Positions 14,995 through 22,810 of a stretch of 36,178 nt of DNA are shown in pieces. The notes beneath the pieces are model-generated. The model worked only from the letters and a program-made list of their open reading frames with translations. It was not told the origin of the DNA and searched no databases. Made by a program: the position numbers and the translations under genes. The stretch is from DATILL01 sp035476575 (GTDB lineage Bacteria; Actinomycetota; Actinomycetes; Mycobacteriales; JACQDL01). Numbering within the stretch: the stretch's first letter is position 1; every line of letters starts with the position of its first letter. The stretch is from assembly GCA_035476575.1 (NCBI GenBank), contig DATILL010000056.1:1-36178 (forward strand), in the 5' to 3' direction.

Positions 14995-16493
14995 GGCGAC
15001 TCGTGACACTCGAGCTCGACGACATCCAGGGCATCCTGGCCCGCGGTTACGGCCATCTGAGGGCGGCCCATTTCACCCTCTTCGCCGCCCCGGACGCAGC
15101 AGCCGCCCGCGCGCTGCTGACCTGGTTGCTCCCGCGGGTGACCACCGCCGCGACCGCCCGGGGCGATGCCGCGTGGAACGTCGCATACACCCCGACCGGG
15201 TTACGGCGGCTCGGTCTCCCACCGGCCACGGTTGACGCGTTCTCGGCCGAGCTCACCGCGGGGATGGCGGACCCGGACCGCAGCCGGGCTCTCGGCGACC
15301 TTGACGGGTCCGCGCCACGGCACTGGGCCTGGGGCGGCCCCGAGTCGCCGCCGTTCGACGGCGTGATCCTGCTCTACGCCGCCGACGCGGCCAGGCTGGC
15401 GAGCCTCCGGGCCGAGCTGCGGCGGCTGTTAGCCGACCTCGGCGTCCACACCGTCGCCGACCTGGACACCGCCGAACTCGCGGGCACCGAGCCGTTCGGC
15501 TTCCGGGACGGCATCTCACAGCCGCTCATCGACGGCCTGCCGGCCGCCGTCCCGGGCAACCGTCGCGCGGTACCGGCCGGGGAGTTCGTGCTCGGGTACC
15601 GCAACGCCTACGGCCTGCTGACCGACCGGCCGCTGCTGTCGCCGTCGGCGGATCCCGACCGGCTGCTCCCGGCCGACCCGGACGGCACCGGCGCGCCCGA
15701 CCTCGGCCGCAACGGCAGCTACCTGGTCATGCGCCAGCTTGCGCAGGACGTCGACGCGTTCTGGCGGTACGCGGAGGACGCCACCCGGCGCCCGGACGGG
15801 TCCCCCGACCCAGCGGCCGCGGTGGCGCTGGCCGCCAAGATGGTGGGCCGGTGGCCCAGCGGCGCCCCGCTGGTCAAGGCGCCCGACCGGGACGATCCGC
15901 TGCTGGCTGCCGACAACGACTTCGGCTACCACCACACCGACCCGCTGGGCTACGCCTGCCCGCTCGGAGCCCACGTACGCCGGACGAACCCGCGCGACTC
16001 GCTGGACCCCAGCCCTGGTACCGACGCGTCCCTGGCAGTCAACGACCGGCACCGGCTGCTCCGTCGCGGGCGCAGCTACGGCCCGGCCGCGGGGAGCGCC
16101 GGCGGTGGCGACCCCACCGCGGAGCGAGGCCTGCATTTCCTCTGCCTGGCCGGCAACCTGTCCCGGCAGTTCGAGTTCGTGCAGCACACCTGGCTGAACA
16201 ACCCGACGTTCCACGGCCTGTACGCCGACCCCGACCCGGTCGTGGGAAGCCGGCCCGCGTCGGGCGGCGACTTCACCTCCCCGGCGCGCCCGGTGCGCCG
16301 CCGGTACCGGGGGCTGCCGCGGTTCGTCCGTACGCGCGGCGGCGCCTACTTCTTCCTGCCCGGCATCTCGGCGCTGCGGTACCTGGCGCACCTGCCCGGC
16401 GGCACCGGCACCGGCACCGACGCCGGCACCGAACGGACAGACCGCGTCCGCGTCGTCGGGCCGGACATCACCGAGCGAACCACCACCAGCTAG
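14976..16493 (+). CDS. DyP-type haem peroxidase
   Basis: Encodes 505 residues from ATG 14976 (GGAG 8 bases upstream), overlapping the previous gene by 19 bases; a GTG at 15003 with GAGG 6 bases upstream is an equally good start. The DyP signature GFRDGISQP (175-183) supplies catalytic D178, and CPLGAHVRRTNPRD supplies the proximal haem ligand H333. Distal-side segment NLSRQFEFVQHTW and the C-terminal TRGGAYFFLPGISAL also match the family. No Tat signal is seen, so a cytoplasmic enzyme is likely. DyPs use H2O2 to oxidise dyes, phenols and other substrates. It belongs to the coupled haem-enzyme operon 13720-20259. Confidence 0.93.
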   Translation: MALPPVRRLVTLELDDIQGILARGYGHLRAAHFTLFAAPDAAAARALLTWLLPRVTTAATARGDAAWNVAYTPTGLRRLGLPPATVDAFSAELTAGMADPDRSRALGDLDGSAPRHWAWGGPESPPFDGVILLYAADAARLASLRAELRRLLADLGVHTVADLDTAELAGTEPFGFRDGISQPLIDGLPAAVPGNRRAVPAGEFVLGYRNAYGLLTDRPLLSPSADPDRLLPADPDGTGAPDLGRNGSYLVMRQLAQDVDAFWRYAEDATRRPDGSPDPAAAVALAAKMVGRWPSGAPLVKAPDRDDPLLAADNDFGYHHTDPLGYACPLGAHVRRTNPRDSLDPSPGTDASLAVNDRHRLLRRGRSYGPAAGSAGGGDPTAERGLHFLCLAGNLSRQFEFVQHTWLNNPTFHGLYADPDPVVGSRPASGGDFTSPARPVRRRYRGLPRFVRTRGGAYFFLPGISALRYLAHLPGGTGTGTDAGTERTDRVRVVGPDITERTTTS

Positions 16494-16520
16494 GACGACG
16501 TTCTCTCCCGTATACCCGAG

Positions 16521-18377
16521 GTGATCGCATTGGGCACAGGCAAGCGACCGGGCTACCACCAGTCCCCGCTCTGGAGGCTTTACGACAAGATCGCGCTGCG
16601 CGTCGACCGCAAGGTCGGCTGGCACCGGCTCCCGACCGTACCGGGGCTGCTGGCGCTCATCGGCCTGCGCGACGTCCTGCGCAAGCGCAACCTGTACGAC
16701 ACCAGCGGGTTCCCGGCGGTGAACCTGCCGCCGCTGGCGCCGCCTACACCGGACGTGCGGGTGGCGCGGACCACGGACGGGACCTACAACGACCTCGACA
16801 ACCCTCGCATGGGAATGGCGGGGTCACGGTTCGGCCGGAACGTGCCGATCGAGCACACCTGGCCCGACCCGCCCGACCGGATCATGCAGCCGAACCCCCG
16901 CGAGGTGAGCCGCGCCCTGCTGACCCGGGGCGAGCTGATCCCGGCGACGTCGGTGAACGCGCTGGTCGCGGCGTGGCTGCAGTTCATGATCCGGGACTGG
17001 TTCAGCCACGGGAAGAGCCCGCGGGAGAACCCGTGGAAGATCCCGCTGACCGAGGACGACCCCTGGCCGGACCGGCCGATGCAGGTGATGCGCACCAGGC
17101 CGGACCCGACCGCACCGGCCGGCGACACCGGCCACCCGCCGACGTACGCCAACACCGAGACGCACTGGTGGGACGCGTCGCAGATCTACGGGACGACCGC
17201 GGAGCACCAGCGGTGGGTCCGCTCCGGCCCGGACGGTGAGCTGCCGGACGGCAAGCTGCGGGTCAACCCGGACGGCCTGCTGCCGATGCCGGAGGACCCG
17301 GCCGCCGACCCGCGGCAGGTGCCCGGCTTCTGGCTCGGGTTGCTGCTGATGCAGACCCTGTTCACCCTCGAGCACAACGCGATCTGCGACCGGCTGCGGG
17401 CGGAGCACCCGAGCTGGTCGGGCGAGGAGATCTTCCAGCGGGCCCGGCTGGTCAACGCCGCGCTGATCGCGAAGATCCACACCGTCGAGTGGACGCCCGC
17501 GGTCATCAGCCACCCGACCACCAAGGCGGCGCTGCGGGCGAACTGGTGGGGGCTGGCCGGCGAGCGCGTGCACAACGCGTTCGGGCGGCTGAGCAGGAGC
17601 GAGGTCATCAGCGGCATCCCCGGCTCGGAGACCCAGCATTACGGCGTGCCGTACGCGCTCACCGAGGAGTTTGTGGCCGTCTACCGGATGCATCCGCTCG
17701 TGCCGGACGACTACGACCTGCGGTCGAGCGCGGACGACCAGCGGGTGATGGCGGCGACGCTGCGGGACCTGGCCGGCGCCAACGCGGTGGACGTCGCCCG
17801 CAAGGTCGGCATGGCTGACCTGATGTACTCCTTCGGCACCCAGCACCCCGGCCTGGTCACCCTGCACAACTTCCCGAAGTTCCTGCAGGAGTTCCAGCGG
17901 CCGGACGGCAACCTGCAGGACCTGGCCGCCACCGACATCCTGCGTTCACGGGAGCTGGGGGTGCCGCGCTACAACGACTTCCGCCGGCTGCTGAACCTGG
18001 CGCCCGCGGCGAGCTTCGACGACCTCACCGACAACCCGACGTGGGCCCGCGAGATCGAACGGGTCTACGAGGGGGACATCGAGAAGGTCGACCTGACCGT
18101 CGGCATGTTTGCCGAACGGCGGCCGGACGGGTTCGCCTTCAGCGACACCGCCTTCCGCATCTTCGTCCTGATGGCCTCGCGCCGGCTGAACAGCGACAGG
18201 TTCTTCACTACCGCCTACACCCCCGCGGTCTACACGCAGGCCGGGCTGGACTGGATCGACGACAACAGCATGGTGTCGGTGCTGCTGCGCCACTACCCGC
18301 AGCTCCGGCACAGCATCGGCTCCCTTTCGAACGCGTTCGTGCCGTGGGCCCGGGCGAACGGACCCACAACGACCTGA
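16521..18377 (+). CDS. Animal-haem-peroxidase family oxygenase (cyclooxygenase / alpha-dioxygenase-like)
   Basis: About 618 residues. The start is GTG 16521, or more likely TTG 16530, which has GAGGTGA 5 bases upstream. Motifs of the cyclooxygenase/alpha-DOX branch are clear: FMIRDWFSH (candidate distal H163), WWDASQIYG, FTLEHNAICDRL, IHTVEWTPAVI, and YRMHPLVPD. The last aligns directly with the PGHS segment YHWHPLxPD, so Y388 corresponds to the radical-forming Tyr385 and H391 to the proximal haem ligand His388. Retention of the Tyr points to fatty-acid dioxygenation and not only peroxidase activity. There is no EGF or membrane-binding domain and no signal peptide. It lies between a DyP and a catalase-like gene, suggesting production and further turnover of lipid hydroperoxides. 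Confidence 0.9.
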   Translation: MIALGTGKRPGYHQSPLWRLYDKIALRVDRKVGWHRLPTVPGLLALIGLRDVLRKRNLYDTSGFPAVNLPPLAPPTPDVRVARTTDGTYNDLDNPRMGMAGSRFGRNVPIEHTWPDPPDRIMQPNPREVSRALLTRGELIPATSVNALVAAWLQFMIRDWFSHGKSPRENPWKIPLTEDDPWPDRPMQVMRTRPDPTAPAGDTGHPPTYANTETHWWDASQIYGTTAEHQRWVRSGPDGELPDGKLRVNPDGLLPMPEDPAADPRQVPGFWLGLLLMQTLFTLEHNAICDRLRAEHPSWSGEEIFQRARLVNAALIAKIHTVEWTPAVISHPTTKAALRANWWGLAGERVHNAFGRLSRSEVISGIPGSETQHYGVPYALTEEFVAVYRMHPLVPDDYDLRSSADDQRVMAATLRDLAGANAVDVARKVGMADLMYSFGTQHPGLVTLHNFPKFLQEFQRPDGNLQDLAATDILRSRELGVPRYNDFRRLLNLAPAASFDDLTDNPTWAREIERVYEGDIEKVDLTVGMFAERRPDGFAFSDTAFRIFVLMASRRLNSDRFFTTAYTPAVYTQAGLDWIDDNSMVSVLLRHYPQLRHSIGSLSNAFVPWARANGPTTT

Positions 18378-18453
18378 ACGGGGGCGCGGGACACGCGCTC
18401 CGCGGACCATTGGCTGGACACATCCCGGGCTCGCCCGGAGACAGGAGATGATC

Positions 18454-18909
18454 ATGAGCGGGCAACGCAGCGGGGGGCTGCCCCCGTTGGCCAGCACGAC
18501 ACGGCGCGAGCTCGGGAAGCTCTTCCGGTCGGGAACCGTGGGAGCCATCCCCCAAGGGCGCGGCAGGGGCACCGTCCTGCTCGGCACCGGAGGTGTGCTC
18601 GGCCGCGTCGTCGCCACGCTGGCGTACCTCGTCGCGTGGCGCGGCAAGATCGTCGACGCCAAGGCCGGCCGGTTGAGGAACATCCTGACGCCGCTGGCCG
18701 TGCCGGCGATCAAGGCGGAGGTCTACGAGGGGGCGAGCTGGTACGACGGCGCACCCTGCATCGTGCTCGACTACTCCACCACGTCGTTCGTGGCGCAGAA
18801 GGTCCGGGACGAGATCCGGGAGGTCGCCCCCGGCGTCTTCCTGGGCCTGGTCTTCCTGGGTCGCCGGCACATCCTCGACTTCGCCCTGGACTTCACCCGG
18901 CGCTCCTGA
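18454..18909 (+). CDS. Conserved protein of unknown function in the haem-oxygenase operon
   Basis: Encodes 151 residues. The ATG at 18454 is chosen because AGGAG lies 6 bases upstream; the in-frame ATG at 18448 is too close to it. Segments include LPPLASTTRRELGKLFRSGT, KAEVYEGASWYDGAPCIVLD, TTSFVAQKVRDEIREVAPGV and GRRHILDFALDF. The latter part looks like a lipocalin- or SRPBCC-like beta-rich lipid-binding fold, but this is a guess. It lies 76 bases after the COX-like gene and 33 bases before the catalase-like gene. Placement suggests a substrate- or product-binding accessory to these enzymes. Confidence 0.75.
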   Translation: MSGQRSGGLPPLASTTRRELGKLFRSGTVGAIPQGRGRGTVLLGTGGVLGRVVATLAYLVAWRGKIVDAKAGRLRNILTPLAVPAIKAEVYEGASWYDGAPCIVLDYSTTSFVAQKVRDEIREVAPGVFLGLVFLGRRHILDFALDFTRRS

Positions 18910-18942
18910 GGCGCGAGCCGACGTCCGACCGAAGGAGCAGCC

Positions 18943-20259
18943 ATGAGACCACCGACCCGCCGGTCCCGCCGCAAGCGCAGCCGGGGACTGCTGAACCCTG
19001 ACGGGTTCCTGACCTACCTCGTCGTCCGGCCGTTCAGCGATCTCGTCCTCTGGCTGTGGCGGTTGGAGCGCCGGGTCGAGTTCCTCTACCGGCCGCTGTT
19101 CGACCGGTGGCTCCGGCCACCGCTGTTCTCGTTCGCGCAGTCGGTGCAGAACGCCCGGCGCAGGAACGAGCACCTGGGGCTGGCGGAGGAACGGCTGCTC
19201 CCGGACGAGGAGCGGTACATCCGCGAGATCATCGAGGAGCTCGCCAAGTTCACCCGGGAGAACTGGCTGCCCGGCTCGGCGCAGCGCTTCGGCAACACCA
19301 AGACCTTCGGCGTGCTGCGCGGCGAGCTCACCGTGCTGCCCGACCTGCCGGACCACCTTCGGCACGGCCTGTTCGCGGAACCGCGCAGCTACCCCGCGTA
19401 CGTCCGGTTCTCCGGGCCCGGACCATACGCGCCCCCGGACCTGGAGGACCTGGGCCAGTGTTCGGTCGCCATCAAGGTGATGGGCGTCCCCGGGCCGAAG
19501 CTCATGGACGACGAACGTCTCACCCAGGACCTGATCCTGGTCAGCCCGGCGAGCTTCGTCACCCCGAACATCCGGGAGAACGCCACGCTGCAACGCTGGG
19601 TGCGGGCGAAGGCGTCGGTGGGCTATGCCATCAACCCGGGCGACTCGCACCTGCTGCACCTGTTCATGCAGCTTCTCTACTCACCCGTACACGCGAACCC
19701 GCTCCAGGTGCAGTACTACAGCAACGTGCCGTTCCTGCTGGGTGAGGGGCAGGCGGTCCAGTACTCGCTGAAGCCGCTGTCGCGCGCCCGGACCAGGATC
19801 CCGGCGCACCTGTCGGAGAACTACCTGCGGGAGGCGATGGTCAAGACCCTCGAGGACGGCGCGTGGAGCTTCGACTTCATGGTGCAGATCCAGACCGACC
19901 CGCACCTGATGCCCATCGAGGACGCCACGGTGAAATGGCCGGAGCGGCTCTCTCCATACATCCCGGTGGCCCGCCTGCGCCTGCCCGCGCAACGCTTCGA
20001 CTCCGACGCGCAGCTCGCGTTCGCCGATGTCCTGCGCTACAACCCGTGGCACAGCCTCCCCGAGCACAAGCCGCTGGGAAACTCCAACCGAGCGCGGCGG
20101 CGGATGTACGACGAGCTTGCGACGCTCCGCCAAGCCATGAACCAGGTCACCCACGTCGAGCCGACCGGAGCGGAGATCTTCGACGCGCCGCCTCCTACGG
20201 TGCCCGTCCGCCCAGCCGACGACGTTCGCGCGCCGGGGACATCCGGTGCGGTGTCGTAG
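18943..20259 (+). CDS. Catalase-family protein, likely hydroperoxide-metabolising (allene-oxide-synthase-related branch)
   Basis: Encodes 438 residues; GAAGGAG lies about 7 bases upstream. Catalase-fold segments are HGLFAEPRSYPAYVRFSGPG, AIKVMGVPG, ALTEDATVKW-like IEDATVKWPE, and the proximal region FADVLRYNPWHSLPEHKPLG followed by NRARRRMY. The family pattern R-x-x-H-x-K around the distal side reads R-F-G-N-T-K (115-120) here, so the distal His is replaced by Asn118. True catalase activity is therefore doubtful. Catalase-related proteins next to lipid oxygenases are known to rearrange fatty-acid hydroperoxides, and the gene order supports such a role. The N-terminal 60 residues are basic and hydrophobic and may contact the membrane. 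It ends the operon. Confidence 0.85.
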   Translation: MRPPTRRSRRKRSRGLLNPDGFLTYLVVRPFSDLVLWLWRLERRVEFLYRPLFDRWLRPPLFSFAQSVQNARRRNEHLGLAEERLLPDEERYIREIIEELAKFTRENWLPGSAQRFGNTKTFGVLRGELTVLPDLPDHLRHGLFAEPRSYPAYVRFSGPGPYAPPDLEDLGQCSVAIKVMGVPGPKLMDDERLTQDLILVSPASFVTPNIRENATLQRWVRAKASVGYAINPGDSHLLHLFMQLLYSPVHANPLQVQYYSNVPFLLGEGQAVQYSLKPLSRARTRIPAHLSENYLREAMVKTLEDGAWSFDFMVQIQTDPHLMPIEDATVKWPERLSPYIPVARLRLPAQRFDSDAQLAFADVLRYNPWHSLPEHKPLGNSNRARRRMYDELATLRQAMNQVTHVEPTGAEIFDAPPPTVPVRPADDVRAPGTSGAVS

Positions 20260-20274
20260 GCCGCCGCGGTGGCT

Positions 20275-20346
20275 GCGGGATGACGGCAGTCGCCGGCCGG
20301 ACGGGATGACGGTGTCGCCCGGCCGGACGGGATGACGGTGTCGCCC
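20275..20346. repeat. Short tandem repeat, 26-base unit
   Basis: Two exact copies of a 26-base unit beginning GGCCGGACGGGATGACGGTG lie at 20295-20320 and 20321-20346, preceded by a partial, slightly diverged copy from 20275. It lies directly after the catalase-like gene and runs into the LacI-type remnant. Confidence 0.85.
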
Positions 20347-20432
20347 GGTTGGCCGGGGTGTCCGCGCCAACGGTTTCGACGGTGCTGAACGGTCGGCCGG
20401 GTGGCGCTGAACGCCGTCGACGTATGGAGTAG
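20331..20432 (+). pseudogene. Remnant of a LacI-family DNA-binding (HTH) domain
   Basis: This frame reads DDGVARLAGVSAPTVSTVLN followed by GRPGGAERRRRME and a TAG. The helix-turn-helix pattern VARLAGVS..TVS.VLNGRP is diagnostic of LacI-type regulators. No start codon, no ligand-binding domain and no continuation exist, so only about 30 codons of the HTH remain. It begins in a tandem repeat, which may mark the breakpoint. Confidence 0.65.
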
Positions 20433-20541
20433 GTACGGCAGGAGCGGGCTGCCATAAGCCGCCTGCCCAGCCGCGGTCGTCAGCCGGGCCGCCACATACC
20501 CGATCATGCCCGACCCGGCCTTCGGAGGTCGAAGCTGCAGG

Positions 20542-20988
20542 TCAGCGTTCCGGCCGAGTAACTGGCACCCGCACGTTCTGCCAGGGGTCGGTGGTGGTGA
20601 TGCCGGTGTGGTGGAAGTCTTTGATGTTTCGGGTGGCCAGCCGTGCGCCGTGGCTGTGGCAGATGGCGGCGATCTGGCCGTCGAAGCCGTCGATGGGACT
20701 GCCCAGGCGTTCGCGCTGCGCCACGAGGTCGGCGTAGGCCGTGGCCGCCGCGTCGTCGAAGGGCAGCACCTGGTCGGGGAACGCGGCGAACACCTCGTTA
20801 GCCGCCCGGACCAGGTCGTCTTTGCGGTGGCCGTCGGGCAGCCGGGCGATGCCGTAGCGAATCTCGGCTGCGGTGATCGCGGTTGTGACCAGCTCGGTAT
20901 CGGTCTGCTGGCGCAGCCATGCGAGGACCACCGGCGCCGGCGACGGGCGCATCAGCTCCGAGACCACACTGGTATCGAGGATGATCAT
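20542..20988 (-). CDS. PIN-domain toxin of a FitAB/VapBC-type toxin-antitoxin pair
   Basis: Encodes 148 residues. The PIN fold is clear: MIILDTSVVSELMRP with D5, then TAITAAEIRYGIARLPDG with E42, the FDGQIAAI segment with D103, and LATRNIKDF near the end with D124. These acidic residues form the Mg-dependent RNase site. The consensus is closest to FitB. The ATG overlaps the antitoxin stop by four bases (20985-20988), the standard antitoxin-first arrangement. Length and residues suggest an active toxin. Expected target is RNA (tRNA or mRNA), not determinable here. Confidence 0.93.
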   Translation of the reverse strand: MIILDTSVVSELMRPSPAPVVLAWLRQQTDTELVTTAITAAEIRYGIARLPDGHRKDDLVRAANEVFAAFPDQVLPFDDAAATAYADLVAQRERLGSPIDGFDGQIAAICHSHGARLATRNIKDFHHTGITTTDPWQNVRVPVTRPER

Positions 20989-21230
20989 TCGGGCGGGTAG
21001 GCGGCGCGGGCGGGCGTCGCCCGCGGCGGCAGATCGAGCTCAACGCCGCCCAACTCGGCGAAGCGGTCAACGAGCGCGGAGAACAGTCCCTGGGTGGAGT
21101 CGTCGTCCCGGACAGCGGCGGTCAGGATCGCGCGCATCTCGGCCTCCATCGACCTGCCGTGCCGGGCTGCCCGGACACGGAGCTTCTCGCGTACGGAGTC
21201 GTCGAGATCTCGGATGCTGACAGCGGCCAT
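20985..21230 (-). CDS. FitA-like ribbon-helix-helix antitoxin
   Basis: Encodes 81 residues. The ATG at 21230 follows GGAGG with 5 bases between; an in-frame GTG two codons upstream lacks spacing. MAAVSIRDLDDSVREKLRVR and AARHGRSMEAEMRAILTAAV form the RHH DNA-binding domain of FitA/VapB antitoxins. The C-terminus (GGVELDLPPRATPARAAYPP) is the toxin-neutralising tail. A near-perfect palindrome at 21241-21263 just before the ribosome site is the likely autoregulatory operator. Confidence 0.92.
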   Translation of the reverse strand: MAAVSIRDLDDSVREKLRVRAARHGRSMEAEMRAILTAAVRDDDSTQGLFSALVDRFAELGGVELDLPPRATPARAAYPPE

Positions 21231-21240
21231 GCCCACCTCC

Positions 21241-21263
21241 CGATGCTAGCAATGCTAGCATCG
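21241..21263. promoter_or_regulatory. Palindromic operator of the toxin-antitoxin pair
   Basis: CGATGCTAGCA, a single A, then TGCTAGCATCG: an 11-bp perfect inverted repeat with a one-base centre. It lies immediately upstream of the antitoxin ribosome site, where RHH antitoxin complexes normally bind. TGCTAGCA is itself an 8-bp palindrome present twice, giving two RHH half-site pairs. Confidence 0.8.
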
Positions 21264-21550
21264 GTTCGTCCCGCTCGGAGCCCACGGTCGTGCCTAAGGC
21301 ACTGTTCTTGTGCGTAGAGGAGCTGACCGGCAAGCAGTACGCGCACGCCCACGGGCCGGCTGCTGGACCGCGGCGCCGATGTTGCCGACCTGGTCCGGCA
21401 AGACCGCGAGGGATGCCAAGACCCATCGACGATGTGCAACAGTCGCTCATCCGCGCCCTACCGGCACCTGAGGAAAAGCCGGGGGAGCATGTGGTCGAGT
21501 GGCGGTGCGCCGGCTGGGCGTTGTCCGGCGGACGGTGCGAACCTGGAGGC

Positions 21551-22237
21551 ATGGACCTGCGGACTGTGGCGCTGTACGGCTGCGCGGCGGCCGTCGTCGC
21601 GCCCGGCAGCCAGCTTCTGACCGCGCTCGCCGTACCGGTCGGGCAAGGCCACGGCGGCAGCCCCGCGCGGCTGGTGCGCGCCGCCTGGCGGCGACCGGTT
21701 CCGTTGGTCTCCGCGATGGTGGTCACCGTGATGGCGGTGCTGGCCGTGGCGCAGTCGGTCTTTCCCGCGCTGGTCGGTCACCTCGAGCGCGACCCGGCCG
21801 GTCCGTGGTGGCGGCTGCTGTCCGCGCTGCTGGTGCAGTCCTCCGGCTGGGTGCAGACCGTGTTCAACCTGGTGGCGCTGGCCGCCGTGGCGCCGGTTGC
21901 CGAACGGGTGCTCGGCCCGGCCCGCTGGCTGCTGGTCTACCTCGCCAGCGGGCTGGCCGCCAACGCGGTCAGCGCGGCGGGCTGGAGCCCGCGCGGCGCG
22001 GGCGACTCGGTGGCAATCTGCGGCCTGGTCGGCGCGCTGGCTGCTCAGTACACGCTGGGCGGCCCGAGCCCCGCCCTGCGCCGCCTGCTCGTGCTCATCC
22101 CGGCCGCCGGGGCAGCGCTGTGCCTGCTGGCCAACAACCACGGCGTCGGCGTGCTCACCGGGTACGCGCTCGGCGCGGCCAACACGGCCCTGACCAGCCG
22201 CGGCATGCCGGCCGGCGACCACACCGGCCCCGCGTGA
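21551..22237 (+). CDS. Rhomboid-like intramembrane serine protease
   Basis: Encodes 228 residues. Hydrophobic segments at about 50-72, 92-115, 124-143, 152-168 and 178-195 give a six-helix-like integral membrane protein. Rhomboid motifs are WWRLLSALL, FNLVALAAVAPVAERVLGP, YLASGLAAN and GDSVAICGLVGAL with candidate nucleophile S153 (G-D-S). A candidate catalytic His is H197 in NNHGVGVLTGYALG. N106 of the usual HxxxN is present but the preceding His is not. It is probably an active protease, perhaps diverged. The GGAGG only 1 base before the ATG is an unusual spacing, so the true start may differ. It faces the antitoxin gene divergently. Confidence 0.78.
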   Translation: MDLRTVALYGCAAAVVAPGSQLLTALAVPVGQGHGGSPARLVRAAWRRPVPLVSAMVVTVMAVLAVAQSVFPALVGHLERDPAGPWWRLLSALLVQSSGWVQTVFNLVALAAVAPVAERVLGPARWLLVYLASGLAANAVSAAGWSPRGAGDSVAICGLVGALAAQYTLGGPSPALRRLLVLIPAAGAALCLLANNHGVGVLTGYALGAANTALTSRGMPAGDHTGPA

Positions 22238-22810
22238 CCGGCCCCGCCACGAAGACGTAGACGAGGCCGGACGCGGACCCGCTCTCGGGGGACTGCCACG
22301 GTCGACAAGCCTCCGAACATGGGGGATGTCATCGCGCTCCAGGACGGCGCACGAGTCGTTGTGGTCGGTGCTGAGGAGCTCACCTCGGAGATGTTGTAGG
22401 TGATCGTTTATGTGGGTGACTTTCCGGAGGGCATCTGATGGGGGGCTACCCTGGCTGTCCTCGGGGGGGCGAGTTGAGACCGTAGCGGCAGGATGCCGGT
22501 CACCACGTGCGCGCGGCGCCGTAGAGTCAAACAGCCCACCTGATCATGGCAGGGGGCTGTTTTGCCTGGTGGCCAGGTGCGGCATCGAACCGCTGGGCTG
22601 CCGCTTTCAGTTCTCCGGCCCATCGCTCGCTATGGTCCAGCAAGACTACCGGGCCAGGTCGCACCCTGAGCGGACCCTCGTGAAAGCGCGTGAACCGGGG
22701 CTGGTCTTTCTCACCCGTTCAGCCGCCGCTTCCGTATGCCGCCACCGTTAGACTTCCCGGTTGGCTGGCCACAAAATGGTTTGTGGCGGCATGGTTTCGT
22801 GGAGGTCGTT
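22238..22810. other. Intergenic region with a terminator and a doubtful micro-ORF
   Basis: This is the longest gene-free stretch in the window. A 26-codon ORF (22319-22399, MGDVIALQDGARVVVVGAEE) has a protein-like sequence but no ribosome site, and may be a gene fragment. A terminator-like stem at 22529-22562 is listed separately. Nothing else with coding bias is seen. Confidence 0.4.
22529..22562 (+). terminator. Rho-independent terminator-like hairpin
   Basis: AAACAGCCC pairs with GGGCTGTTT across a 16-base loop, followed by another T. The 9-bp stem with T-rich end fits an intrinsic terminator on the plus strand, upstream of the adenosine deaminase gene. Confidence 0.6.

Noticed and set aside
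22319..22399. 26-codon micro-ORF
   Set aside because: Protein-like sequence, but no ribosome site and no context; mentioned only within the intergenic entry.
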